Positions 36,080 to 45,182 of a stretch of DNA of 64,000 nt are shown piece after piece; positions within the stretch are counted from its first letter, which is position 1; each line of letters starts with the position of its first letter. The position numbers and the translations under genes are program-made. Source of the stretch: Pseudovibrio flavus (GTDB taxonomy: Bacteria; Pseudomonadota; Alphaproteobacteria; Rhizobiales; Stappiaceae); the NCBI RefSeq assembly GCF_009711345.1, contig NZ_SMMA01000063.1, positions 4,467-68,466 on the forward strand, given 5' to 3'. The notes under the pieces are model-generated. The model saw nothing but the letters and a program-made list of their open reading frames with translations. It was not told the origin of the DNA and made no database searches.

Positions 36080-37999
36080 TTACAACTTGGGTGTATAGGG
36101 AGCCAAAGCGGAAAAACGCTGCCAGCTTTTGTTTTCCTTAGGCGTCCAGCCCGCCTCCGCAATGGCGCACAAGCGCGGGAATACGAGGCGGTTGAAGTAG
36201 GCCCGTGTTAGAAAATGCTCGCACCAGATACAGGCTTGCACGCCCTTCATCCGTGGGCGCAGCTCCTCAGGGAAATCCCCTTCTGGTTCATAGGTGTAAG
36301 TATGCTCCGGCGGTACAGTTCCGGCCCAACTGGCACCGGGCTCATACCAGTCATCAGACTGGGCCATGTCGAGGTAGTAGGCTTGGCCCGGTGCCATCAC
36401 GACATCGTACCCTTGTTCAGCCAAGTTGATACCGACCTCAGGTGCTTGCCACGGAAAGAGAAGGGTATCCTCCCGAGACACTCCGGTTCCTAGGGAAACC
36501 TCTTCCCATCCCGCAAGCCGCTTGCCCCGTTGGTGCAACATGTCTTGCACGCGCTTTAAGAAATACGCCTGTAGGTCAAAGGTGTTTTTTAGTCCCTCAC
36601 GCTCCATCAGGGCGCGGGCTCTTGGCGAGTGTAGCCAAGCGTTTTCAGAGACTTCATCGCCGCCAACATGGATGTAGCGGAAAGGAAAGAGCGACACCAA
36701 TTCATCAAAGAGCTTGTCCAGAAAGATGTAGGTCTCTTCCATTGCCGGGTTTATCGCATTGTTGGGATAGCCTTGAACGGAACGATAACTGTCCGGTGCT
36801 TCCTGTCCGTCTGAGAGTTCTTGTATAGCCGCCAAGGTAGCGGTGCAGTGGCCCGGGAGATCGATCTCGGGAAGAATGTCGACGCACAGCTTCGCGCCGT
36901 GAGACACTATTTCACGAACATCATCGTGGGTGTAGTGGCCTGATGCTGGCTCTGCTCCATTGCCTAGCTGGGGCAAAAGCGGTCCGTCCGGGCTGCGGGT
37001 TGCCCCAATCTCGGTAAGTTCCGGGTAGGCTTTAACTTCCAACCGCCAAGACTCATCATCATTCAAATGCCAATGAAAGACGTTCATCTTCAACCAAGCC
37101 AGAATATCGAGGATGCGCTTGATATCGTCTTTTGGGTAGAACTGGCGGGAAACGTCTAGGTGACATCCGCGCCAAGAATACCGCGGCTCGTCTTTGATGA
37201 TACCTACGGCAGGGAACGAAAATTTCGCGGCGTCTAGCTTCGCGCCGTGGTGCAACTGAGCGATTGTCGTTAGGCCGTAATTTAGGCCTGCTTTGTCGTT
37301 GTATTCAAGCAGAACATCAGCTTCGTTGAATGTGAGCTGATATCCGCTAGGCTGTTGCGCTTGCGTCTTGGAAAAGCGCAACAGCCTAGCGCCACTGACC
37401 GGCGTAGCAGTAAAAGCATCTTGAGCTTCCGGAAACAAACGTTGTTGCAGCTGATTAATCGTCAGCATCGCAGCACGTTCTTCGGTGCTTGCGCTTTCTG
37501 TTGCTGAAATGATGGGCGGGCAGGTTTTGGCGGGGACTAGTTCGGCATTAGCTGGCCAAGGCTGCATATAGAACGGTCGCTCCAGATGGCCTTCAGCCAG
37601 AAGAGGGGGAACCTTGCTGGCTTCATATCCATCTAGCAAGAGATCGCCGACAGAAGCTGGAATGTGCTTTCCATCTGCCGTCGTCACATAAGCGGACTTT
37701 GCACCGTCGGTCCGGTGAACGGCTGCTCGCAAAAACCCTTCAACCTCAAAACGCCATGTCTCCCCCTGTTTCAAGGAAAAGTCAGCGGGAGTAGATAGCT
37801 CATGAAAGTTGGCTACGCGCCGAAGATAAGTTGCGTTTGTGCAGATTGGGCTTTCAACCGTGCGCGTCAAACAGGTGTAGACCAGCTTGAAATCGGTCAG
37901 CACATCATCTGAGAAATTGTGAAGCGCAAATGATATTTTGCCAAAGACATCATCGCCCAAAGGGTGCCAGACATTTTCCAAAATCAAGCCGGAGGCCAT
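36080..37999 (-). CDS. GH20 beta-N-acetylhexosaminidase
   Basis: A 639-residue glycoside hydrolase. The catalytic Asp-Glu pair is in IHVGGDEV (about residues 446-449). RGCHLDVSRQFYP, FHWHLNDDESWR and PEIDLPGHC are the usual barrel motifs, and W-rich LAGWEEVSLG follows. No signal peptide is present, so it acts in the cytoplasm on imported chito-oligosaccharides. It is the first catabolic enzyme of the module that includes the RpiR regulator and sugar ABC importer upstream. Confidence 0.93.
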   Translation of the reverse strand: MASGLILENVWHPLGDDVFGKISFALHNFSDDVLTDFKLVYTCLTRTVESPICTNATYLRRVANFHELSTPADFSLKQGETWRFEVEGFLRAAVHRTDGAKSAYVTTADGKHIPASVGDLLLDGYEASKVPPLLAEGHLERPFYMQPWPANAELVPAKTCPPIISATESASTEERAAMLTINQLQQRLFPEAQDAFTATPVSGARLLRFSKTQAQQPSGYQLTFNEADVLLEYNDKAGLNYGLTTIAQLHHGAKLDAAKFSFPAVGIIKDEPRYSWRGCHLDVSRQFYPKDDIKRILDILAWLKMNVFHWHLNDDESWRLEVKAYPELTEIGATRSPDGPLLPQLGNGAEPASGHYTHDDVREIVSHGAKLCVDILPEIDLPGHCTATLAAIQELSDGQEAPDSYRSVQGYPNNAINPAMEETYIFLDKLFDELVSLFPFRYIHVGGDEVSENAWLHSPRARALMEREGLKNTFDLQAYFLKRVQDMLHQRGKRLAGWEEVSLGTGVSREDTLLFPWQAPEVGINLAEQGYDVVMAPGQAYYLDMAQSDDWYEPGASWAGTVPPEHTYTYEPEGDFPEELRPRMKGVQACIWCEHFLTRAYFNRLVFPRLCAIAEAGWTPKENKSWQRFSALAPYTPKL

Positions 38000-38055
38000 C
38001 GGTTCATTCCCTGAATTTATAAAGTAAAAAATGTGAGTGCTTAGGAAGGGCGCGC

Positions 38056-38919
38056 TTAGTCGCCCAAAAGCTGGCCATCATCACCATCGCGGTGCGTTAC
38101 CAACTGCTGTTTGATCTGACGCAGATTTGCCGCCGCTTGTGGGCGAATGTCATAGGCAACCAAACAAGCAAGTATATCGACGAGCGCCAGATAGGCGTAA
38201 CGCGTTGAGGTAGGACGGAAGATGTTTACGCCCTCGGGCAGATCTATCGGCAACACCACATCAGCAACGTGCGCCACCGGACTGTCCGCCTGCGTGAGTG
38301 CAATTGTTGTGGCACCGGCATCTCTGGCAGCAGAAAGGGAACTCACAAGCTCTTTGTTTCTGCCGGAAAATGACGAACCGACGACGACATCTTGCGGACG
38401 CGCTGTAGCTGCAATCATCATCTGCAGGCTGTGATCGGTCGATACGCTAACTCTCATGCCAAGACGAAATAGCCGGTTATGAATTTCCGTCGCGATCATG
38501 GATGAGTTGCCACCAGAACCGAAGGCGTAGACCATCTCTGCGCCCGCGATCAGGCTTGCCGCGAGCTGCAGCTTCTCATGGTCTAAATTACCGAGAAACT
38601 GGAACAGAGCGTTTTGCGCCTTGCCGACGATATCTTCAGCTACGTCTTGCGGCGCTGTGCTTTGCTTGGCTGGGTTCATGTAGCGCGAACCAACAAAGGT
38701 GGACTTCGCCAGCATGACCTTGAACTCAGAGTAGCTTTGGCACCCTACACGGCGACAAAACCGAGTAACTGTGGGCGGTGAAACGGCAGCGCGTTGTGCC
38801 AGCTCCAAGATTGATGCGTTGACTGCAAAATCGAAATCGGTCCGGACAATCTCAGCTATGCGGGCATCTGCCTGCGAAAACTGATCCTGTTCCTGTTGGA
38901 TAGTAGCGAGTATGTCCAT
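38056..38919 (-). CDS. MurR/RpiR-family transcriptional regulator
   Basis: A 287-residue regulator. The N-terminal HTH_6 domain holds RAAVSPPTVTRFCRRVGCQSY, and a SIS sugar-phosphate-binding domain (AEMVYAFGSGGNSSMIATEI, then GSSFSGRNKEL) occupies residues ~125-260. Such proteins sense amino-sugar phosphates such as GlcNAc-6-P or MurNAc-6-P. Located between the hexosaminidase and binding-protein genes, it probably controls this importer. Perfect palindromes upstream of the importer operon are candidate operators. Confidence 0.92.
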   Translation of the reverse strand: MDILATIQQEQDQFSQADARIAEIVRTDFDFAVNASILELAQRAAVSPPTVTRFCRRVGCQSYSEFKVMLAKSTFVGSRYMNPAKQSTAPQDVAEDIVGKAQNALFQFLGNLDHEKLQLAASLIAGAEMVYAFGSGGNSSMIATEIHNRLFRLGMRVSVSTDHSLQMMIAATARPQDVVVGSSFSGRNKELVSSLSAARDAGATTIALTQADSPVAHVADVVLPIDLPEGVNIFRPTSTRYAYLALVDILACLVAYDIRPQAAANLRQIKQQLVTHRDGDDGQLLGD

Positions 38920-39009
38920 TTGAATGCCCCGAAAATTATGCAGTCTCTAACTCTAGCAGAGAAAACAAATCTGTAGTCGATGGAGTGGAGGTTGCACGTG
39001 CTGTGCAGA

Positions 39010-39041
39010 CCCTGCCGGCATAACGGGGCATGCCGACAGGG
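39010..39041 (-). promoter_or_regulatory. Intercistronic hairpin behind the sugar-binding protein gene
   Basis: CCCTGCCGGCAT pairs with ATGCCGACAGGG with one G-U pair. It has no T-run on the minus strand. It sits ten bases behind the binding-protein stop, where it could protect that mRNA and lower expression of the regulator and hexosaminidase behind it. Confidence 0.55.
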
Positions 39042-39050
39042 AAATTTTAT

Positions 39051-40286
39051 TTACTTATATTGCTCAAGTTCGCCTGCTGCCTTTTTCAGTGCAGCTTCCG
39101 GCTCTGCTTGACCTGTGACGACAGACTGGACCATCTCGATCATCACATTCTGAAGACCCTTATAGTCAAAGAAGAGTGGCTCTGGGCCGCCAGAGAAAAT
39201 ACCTTCAATGAACGGTGCCCAGTAAGGGTCCTTTTCAACGAACGCATCGACCTGAGCAGAAGGGCGTAGCGGTGTAAGGCCCGCGCCGCCTTGCAGCTCA
39301 AACTCGCCCTGAGGCTTAGGGGAGGTGATGAATTTGGCGAACTCAACGGCCTTTTCTTCAACGCCAGTGCCTTTGAAGATTGCAAGGCTGTCGGTGATGA
39401 GAAGTGTGCCGTTCCCCGCTGCAGATGGACCAAGAGGAAGAGTGGTTACGCCCCAGTTCATCTCGGTTCCCTGTGCGCGAACAGCAGCGCCGGTGTTGGA
39501 CTGGATCATGCCGACTTTTCCGTCCAGCCAAATAGCGCGGATCTCGTTTTGCTCATAGGCTGTTGCGCCTTCAACAGAATAAGGAACGATATCCTTGTAA
39601 GCTTGAAGTGCAGCAAGAACTTCTGGGCTATCGAGCGTGATGTTGCCTTCTGCGTCAATCACCTGACCATTGTTGGTGTAAACCCAATGGAGGAACTGGT
39701 GCATTGTGTTGTCGAAGGTCTTTGCAGGAAGGCCGTAGCCGGCAATGCCGGTTTTTTCTTGAATGATCTTGGCGTATTCGATTGTCTCCGCCCATGTTTT
39801 CGGCGGGGATTCTGGGTCTAGGCCAGCTTCTTTAAAGAGGTCTTTGTTCCAGAACAGGGACTTAGTGGAGAATGCGATAGGAACGCCCCACTGTGTGCCG
39901 TCAAAGGTAACGGTGCTCACAATGTTCGGGTAGTAAGTCTCTTTTTCCGCATCGCTCATCGGTACAGGTACGATGAGGTCATTCTCCGCAAACTGCTTCA
40001 AAGTGCGCGAGCCGACATAAGCCATGCCAACAGGGGAGCCAGCAGCAGCCAGTGTCGTTGCTTTGTCCTGACACTGAGCCCAGCCAACAACTTCTGGAGC
40101 AATTCTCCAGCCCGGGTTTTCTGCTTCCCACTCTTCGATGTAACGTTCGTGAATTGCGTCAATACGGTCACCGCAGTAAATCCAGCTGATTTCCTGATCG
40201 GCTGCGTTTGCGGCTGTCACACCCAGTGTAGATGTTGCTGCAAGGGCGAGGGCACAAACGCCCGTTTTAAAAGAATTAAATACCAT
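39051..40286 (-). CDS. ABC sugar-binding protein (family 1)
   Basis: A 411-residue extracellular solute-binding protein with a signal peptide (cleavage after ANAA near residue 29). ISWIYCGDRIDAIHERYIEE is the mature start, and GVPIAFSTKSLFWNKDLFKEAG and NTMHQFLHW are typical. ATG 40286 follows GGGGACG at good spacing; an in-frame ATG at 40301 is an alternative. Given the hexosaminidase, the ligand is probably chitobiose or GlcNAc. Confidence 0.9.
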   Translation of the reverse strand: MVFNSFKTGVCALALAATSTLGVTAANAADQEISWIYCGDRIDAIHERYIEEWEAENPGWRIAPEVVGWAQCQDKATTLAAAGSPVGMAYVGSRTLKQFAENDLIVPVPMSDAEKETYYPNIVSTVTFDGTQWGVPIAFSTKSLFWNKDLFKEAGLDPESPPKTWAETIEYAKIIQEKTGIAGYGLPAKTFDNTMHQFLHWVYTNNGQVIDAEGNITLDSPEVLAALQAYKDIVPYSVEGATAYEQNEIRAIWLDGKVGMIQSNTGAAVRAQGTEMNWGVTTLPLGPSAAGNGTLLITDSLAIFKGTGVEEKAVEFAKFITSPKPQGEFELQGGAGLTPLRPSAQVDAFVEKDPYWAPFIEGIFSGGPEPLFFDYKGLQNVMIEMVQSVVTGQAEPEAALKKAAGELEQYK

Positions 40287-40329
40287 AATAAACGTCCCCA
40301 TTATCTGAAGGAAAAGTGCTTTATTATTG

Positions 40330-41187
40330 TTATTTGACGGCGCCAGCAGTTAGCCCGCTTACGAGATAACGCTGCATGAAAAAGATCACGACGAGGGCAG
40401 GTAGGATGCCAACAAAGCTGGCTGCCATAAGCTCGTTCCAGATCACTTCCTGCCTGCCGAAATAGGCGAACAGGCCGATTGGCAAAGGCATATATTCTGT
40501 CTTGGAATTAAAAGTCAGCGCGTAGATGAATTGCTGCGCATAGGCTCCGATAAAGGTCATGATCGCCACAACAGCGATGCCGGGCCTTGCGAGCGGCAGA
40601 ATTACGCGCCTGAAGGTATAAAAGTATCCCGCACCATCTACGTAGGCTGCTTCTTCAAGCTCTTTTGGAATACGCAGCATGTAAGTGCGCAGCAGCCAAA
40701 TGGCGGTCGGAATTAGAAAGGCTGCACCGGGCAGGATCATAGCCATATAGGTGTTCAAGACACCCATGCTCCGCATTAAGCGAAATAGCGGAATGATGAG
40801 CACAGCGCCGGAGAACATGTTCACTGCCAGAAACGCGCCGAGTAGATGGCCATTCCCTTTGAACTGAAAGCGAGCGAAGGCGTAGGCGGCTGGTACGACC
40901 ATGAGAAGCACCAAGGCCGTAACAACCAAGGAGATGAAGAGAGAATTGAACACATATCGGCCAAAGCCGGGCACACTCTCCCACATGGTGAAGTAGGCGG
41001 TGAAAGAGCCGTTCTCTGGAATAAACCGGTAAGGCGACGAGAACAGCATGCTGAGAGGCTTGAGCGAAACCAGAAAGCCCTCAACGAACGGCGCCAGAAT
41101 AAAGATCATAAACAGTGCGATACCACAGTAGATGCCCAGCTTCTCGTACCACGCATAGCGGTTGATCATAGCGACTTTGTTGCTCAT
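40330..41187 (-). CDS. ABC sugar permease (MalG type)
   Basis: A 285-residue permease with six helices. The EAA loop ELEEAAYVDGAGYFYTFRRV is present, matching MalG-type subunits. Its start overlaps the stop of the MalF-type gene by four bases (ATGA), so the two are translated together. Confidence 0.93.
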   Translation of the reverse strand: MSNKVAMINRYAWYEKLGIYCGIALFMIFILAPFVEGFLVSLKPLSMLFSSPYRFIPENGSFTAYFTMWESVPGFGRYVFNSLFISLVVTALVLLMVVPAAYAFARFQFKGNGHLLGAFLAVNMFSGAVLIIPLFRLMRSMGVLNTYMAMILPGAAFLIPTAIWLLRTYMLRIPKELEEAAYVDGAGYFYTFRRVILPLARPGIAVVAIMTFIGAYAQQFIYALTFNSKTEYMPLPIGLFAYFGRQEVIWNELMAASFVGILPALVVIFFMQRYLVSGLTAGAVK

Positions 41188-42068
41188 CGGGCGTACTCCT
41201 GCGAAAGGCGGCTGGTTACGCGGAAATAGAAGTAGGTGAAGATCGAAAGGAAAATGCAGATTAGGACTGCTCTAGCTGCACCCTCACCATACTTGTAGGA
41301 ACCGATCGCGGTCTTGTAGGTGTCGATAATCATCGTGGTTGTTGAGCCACTTGGCCCGCCTTGGGTCAAAATCCAGATGATGTCGAACGAGTTGAACGTA
41401 GCGATCATAGAGATCATAGACATGGTGATGATCGCAGGCAGAAGGAGCGGCAAGGTAATGCGGCGGAACCTGTAAAACCGGCTGGCACCATCGGTCCATG
41501 CTGCTTCGTAAAGGTCTTCAGGAATGGCCTGAATTGCAGCAAGCATATAGAGGGTTACCATAGGCACGCCGATCCACACGTCGGTTATAATAGTCGCCCA
41601 GAACGCGCTGCTTCCGTAGGCCAGAAACGCCACCGGTCCATCTACAAGGCCCCACTTTTGCATTACGCCGGAGATCATGCCGAACTGGCCATTGTACATC
41701 CAACCCCACATGAAAATGCCGATAGCCATAGGCACAATCCATGGAGGCATGGTCAGTAGGCGAAAGAGAGCTCTTCCCGGAATTGCGCTGTTGAGCAATA
41801 CAGCGCCAGCGATGCCAACGGTCATCTTCAAAAGCACTGAAAAGAAAGTCCAGACAAAGGTGCGTCCGATAACACCCGCAAATGTCTCGTTGAAAATCTT
41901 GTCGTAGTTCAGCCAGCCGACATAAGAAAAGGTCTTTCGCAGTGAGGCGTTGGTGAAAGACAGATGAATTGTGTCGATAAGCGGATAGATAACAATAACA
42001 GCGATATAAATGGTCGCTGGCAATAAAAGCAGCCACGCGAATAGGACTGCCGAACCTCGGGCATTCAC
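41184..42068 (-). CDS. ABC sugar permease (MalF type)
   Basis: A 294-residue permease with six helices and the EAA loop DLYEAAWTDGASRFYRFRRIT. It heads the importer operon (MalF-MalG-binding protein). No ATPase gene is present anywhere in the module, so a shared MsiK/UgpC-like ATPase from elsewhere must power it. Confidence 0.93.
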   Translation of the reverse strand: MNARGSAVLFAWLLLLPATIYIAVIVIYPLIDTIHLSFTNASLRKTFSYVGWLNYDKIFNETFAGVIGRTFVWTFFSVLLKMTVGIAGAVLLNSAIPGRALFRLLTMPPWIVPMAIGIFMWGWMYNGQFGMISGVMQKWGLVDGPVAFLAYGSSAFWATIITDVWIGVPMVTLYMLAAIQAIPEDLYEAAWTDGASRFYRFRRITLPLLLPAIITMSMISMIATFNSFDIIWILTQGGPSGSTTTMIIDTYKTAIGSYKYGEGAARAVLICIFLSIFTYFYFRVTSRLSQEYAR

Positions 42069-42267
42069 TGGTTAAGCTCCTTCAGTCGGCTGAGACCGCG
42101 CAAACGTTGAGTATGGAGAAGCCACGACATCCAGTGCTGAGGTTGGGTGGTCTTTCTGAATGCAGAAACCAAACCCGCTTGCCCAAAGTTGATGCGTAGC
42201 CTTACAGGTCTTTCCCGTGACCTTGTCCCCCAGTGTCATGCCGTCCCCTCTGACCTCTAGGTGATTC

Positions 42268-42284
42268 ATGAAAATAATTTTCAT
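42268..42284. promoter_or_regulatory. Perfect 17-bp palindrome, candidate RpiR operator
   Basis: ATGAAAAT and ATTTTCAT flank a single A. It lies 200 bases upstream of the importer operon start. RpiR-type regulators bind AT-rich palindromes of this form, and the local regulator is the best candidate. Confidence 0.5.
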
Positions 42285-42331
42285 AAACTTGGAGCAGAGG
42301 TGCTTTTAGGTCAAGATACCTATGTAAAAAA

Positions 42332-42357
42332 GTGTAATTTGTGAAAATTAATTACAC
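42332..42357. promoter_or_regulatory. Second inverted repeat upstream of the ABC importer
   Basis: GTGTAATT (42332-42339) and AATTACAC (42350-42357) are perfect arms around ten bases that include GTGAAAATT, similar to half of the palindrome at 42268. The arms resemble the TGTAATT/AATTACA half-sites known for RpiR/HexR-type proteins. Confidence 0.5.
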
Positions 42358-42542
42358 GCTACGGTTTGTTTGAGCTGTTTTAGAGCAGGTCTTGATCGCA
42401 TGCCCGGTAAAGAAAAAGCCACTTAGCCAGACAGCGGCCAAGTGGCTTCGTTTCTATTATCCGGGATAATATGGTCTTGGGCGGCACTACTTGGAGTTAA
42501 AGCAGCGCCGTTTTGAGGAAGTGCGAGGCCTGCATAAGATGC

Positions 42543-42575
42543 AAAAAAGGCAATGCGGGGCATGGAGCCCCGCAT
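42543..42575 (-). terminator. Rho-independent terminator of the NCS1 permease unit
   Basis: ATGCGGGGC and GCCCCGCAT form a nine-bp stem with a five-base loop. On the minus strand it is followed by a T-run (six A on the plus strand). It lies eight bases behind the permease stop. Confidence 0.85.
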
Positions 42576-42582
42576 CGTCCAA

Positions 42583-43890
42583 TTAGTTGCTTTCGTGGCT
42601 AACTTCACTGCCGATAAACGGGTTAACCCGCATCGATGCGCTTAGTTTCATGAGTGCGAAGTAAAGCACGCCGCCGATTACGAAGGAGTTGATCGCGCCA
42701 ACGCCCCAGTCAATGTTATTGGCGATAATAGCTGCAAGAGCGGAGGCTCCGAGCGCTGCCATATTCCATTGACGATAACGGGTGGATTTATCGAAGGTGT
42801 ATTGATGCTGACGACCAAGGAAGTAGTAGTCGACGAGAATGATGCCGCCAATCGGTGGCACAAATACACCAAGGAACACCAGAAACGGCACGAAGAAGTC
42901 CGTCACGCCAAAGAACGCAATACAGGTTGCGATGAGGCCGAGTACCAACGCGATCTTATATTTTTCGACCTTGATGATATTCGCAGCGCCCAAAGAAGCA
43001 GAGTAGAGGTTGTTGTCGTTACTGGTCCACTGGGCAAGAACCACCATCAGCAGTGTACCTGCACCCATACCGAGCGTCGTCATGGCTTCCATAACAGTGT
43101 CAGTCTGGGCTGCTTTCACCATGACCATGCCTGCAAAGGTAGCAAGACCATAGACGGTAAGAGCAAGGAAGCAGGCGATCCAGTTGTGTTTGCCGCTAAT
43201 GGCGTAGCGGGAAACGTCTGGCTGCATGATAGCGCCGATAATCCAGCCACCAATTACGATGGTTACACCGGTTCCGACCGTTGCCGGATTGTCAGGCGTG
43301 ATCGCTGCAATCGCATCCAGCCCTTGAGTGTTGATCGCGCTGATTACACCCCAGAAACAGACGCCGAGAATGACTGGGCCTGCAATGGTGCTCAAGATCG
43401 CCATCGCCTTGAAGCCCACAATTGCGGTGAGCATCATGATAAGGCCGCCCCAAACGGTTGCCACTTCAGCTTGGGTGAGTGCGTGATCTGGGAACATCAG
43501 ATTGATGGTTTGGCCAAAGAAGCCGCACTGGTACGCATACCAGCCGCTCAAGGTAATGGCCCAGATAAGACCAACAATCATGGAACCGCTACGACCAAAT
43601 GAATGGCGAGCAAGTACCGAGAACGTAACACCGCAAGCCGAGCCGAGACCGCCGACGATACCTGCCATTACGAACAAGAATGCGCTTGCGCCAATGATGG
43701 CCCAAACAGCGTCTTTGAACGTAAGCAGGTTGCCAAGGGCTGCACCGGTGTAAAGGGTGGACATGGCAACAGCGATGCCCGCCGTAACGAACGCCAAGTT
43801 CAACCAGCCGCGACGCTTTTCCATTGGAACAGGCTCGGTCGGGTAGTCGTAAAAGGCGCTGGTATCCGGCTTTTGTGGATCAGTAGACAT
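42583..43890 (-). CDS. NCS1 cytosine/purine permease-family transporter
   Basis: A 435-residue CodB-like transporter with about 12 helices. LIWAITLSGWYAYQCGFFGQT and QPDVSRYAISGKHN are NCS1 signatures. It follows the DUF917 gene with a 27-base gap and probably imports the substrate of that enzyme, such as a pyrimidine, hydantoin or related ring. The substrate is not decidable from sequence. Confidence 0.9.
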   Translation of the reverse strand: MSTDPQKPDTSAFYDYPTEPVPMEKRRGWLNLAFVTAGIAVAMSTLYTGAALGNLLTFKDAVWAIIGASAFLFVMAGIVGGLGSACGVTFSVLARHSFGRSGSMIVGLIWAITLSGWYAYQCGFFGQTINLMFPDHALTQAEVATVWGGLIMMLTAIVGFKAMAILSTIAGPVILGVCFWGVISAINTQGLDAIAAITPDNPATVGTGVTIVIGGWIIGAIMQPDVSRYAISGKHNWIACFLALTVYGLATFAGMVMVKAAQTDTVMEAMTTLGMGAGTLLMVVLAQWTSNDNNLYSASLGAANIIKVEKYKIALVLGLIATCIAFFGVTDFFVPFLVFLGVFVPPIGGIILVDYYFLGRQHQYTFDKSTRYRQWNMAALGASALAAIIANNIDWGVGAINSFVIGGVLYFALMKLSASMRVNPFIGSEVSHESN

Positions 43891-43917
43891 TGTTTCCTCC
43901 CATCCCCTAATCCAAGA

Positions 43918-45045
43918 TTAGAGAACTTCCTCCAACGGTTTGTAATCAATGTCGAAGTCGAAGTAGCGAGGGCCCAAAATCTCCAGACCCTTCTCGGAGA
44001 GGAAGTGTTCAGGGGACTTCATGGCTACAAGAGCAACTTCTTGACCGGCTGCGACCAGAGGGTTTGGAATAGGCTCACCAGTATGCAGATCAACCAGAGC
44101 GATAATGTCCGGGCTGGTTACATATGGTTCGTCGTTTTTCCAAGTTACGTGGTTCTCGTTTTTGAACCAGACGCGGTATTCGTTATTGGCGAAGTCGCCG
44201 CGACCTTCTACCTTGTATTCGCCCCAGTAGTAGCCGAGCTTATCTTCGTCGTTCTTTTCAGTAACAACGCCAGTCGCCAGAATGTGACCGTTGAGGTACT
44301 CCATCATAGCAGGAACAACATCTTTGCCCTGTTCGCGTGCTTCGCGAATAAAGCGGCCCAGCTCATAGCTCTGGGTCATGGTGTTCTTGACGATGATTTT
44401 CTTGACTTCAGAAGCCTTCATCAAGAAGCCTGCCTGACCTGCAAGGCCATAACCGTTCGCACTGATGAGTTTGCCGAGGCGCTCGGTTACACGGTAGTTG
44501 ATACCGTTCTTGATGATCGCAACGTTACCCCATTCATCAACGGAAGTGATTGGCAGTAGGGTTTTGTCTGCAAGGTAAGGGGTGGTCTGCTGAATTTCAG
44601 GAATTGCGCGGCCGGTGTAGTCACCGTCAAACACTGCAATGCCCATTTCAGAAGCAGCAGCCATAGCTGCGGAAGTGTTTGCACCAGCAAGCTCAATTGG
44701 AACAATCGCTTCAATCTTCTGGCCGGTATATTCTTCCAGTTCTTCCAAAGCCTTGCGCATACGGTCTTTTTCGGTGTTTTCGCTGGTAACGAAACCAAAG
44801 CCGTTCATTTCACGCAGAGTTTCAGGGGTGTGAGGCGCAATAGAGCCCATAAGGAACGGGCATGCGACGATTGCTTCATCATCAATATCGTCCAGATCAA
44901 CCCAGCCTGGATTACGGCCAGCTTCCAGTTCGCTCATCAGGGAAGCGATACCGTTTTTCGGCAAGCCGCCGCCGCCGGTTGCGAAAAATGTGCAGCCGCG
45001 TACGAAATCTTCAATGTCGGTTTTGGAGTTCAGTTTAAAAGCCAT
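43918..45045 (-). CDS. DUF917 family protein (hydantoinase/thiohydantoin desulfurase-like)
   Basis: A 375-residue DUF917 protein. FVRGCTFFATGGGGLPKNG at the N-terminus and ELAGANTSAAMAAASEMGIAVFDGDYTGRAIPE in the middle are family-typical. DUF917 proteins are metal-linked enzymes of hydantoin or thiohydantoin metabolism, and some are fused to hydantoinases. Here it stands alone, next to an NCS1 permease and a LuxR-type regulator, so a small cyclic nitrogen compound is the likely substrate. Confidence 0.85.
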   Translation of the reverse strand: MAFKLNSKTDIEDFVRGCTFFATGGGGLPKNGIASLMSELEAGRNPGWVDLDDIDDEAIVACPFLMGSIAPHTPETLREMNGFGFVTSENTEKDRMRKALEELEEYTGQKIEAIVPIELAGANTSAAMAAASEMGIAVFDGDYTGRAIPEIQQTTPYLADKTLLPITSVDEWGNVAIIKNGINYRVTERLGKLISANGYGLAGQAGFLMKASEVKKIIVKNTMTQSYELGRFIREAREQGKDVVPAMMEYLNGHILATGVVTEKNDEDKLGYYWGEYKVEGRGDFANNEYRVWFKNENHVTWKNDEPYVTSPDIIALVDLHTGEPIPNPLVAAGQEVALVAMKSPEHFLSEKGLEILGPRYFDFDIDYKPLEEVL

Positions 45046-45182
45046 TGGTTCTCACCGTCTTGTGGGGCTAGCAATGTCAGGTCTACTGCCCTAGTTGCTC
45101 TGTGCGTCAACTTCTCAAGACGGAACGGCAATCGCGACTACCCGAACGGGTAGTGGTTGAGAATAGTTTCCTATTCTCCGTA

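Larger units (their letters stand above)
42069..42542. other. Intergenic region with operators upstream of the ABC importer
   Basis: 474 bases. It contains two inverted repeats listed separately and a hairpin (GCCACTT facing AAGTGGC, 42417-42447). A 70-codon minus-strand frame at 42072-42284 has no family match and is not called. Confidence 0.45.

Noticed and set aside
42072-42284. 70-codon minus-strand frame upstream of the ABC permease, considered as a remnant of a missing ATPase
   Set aside because: No Walker, signature or C-terminal ATPase motifs; it overlaps the palindrome at 42268.
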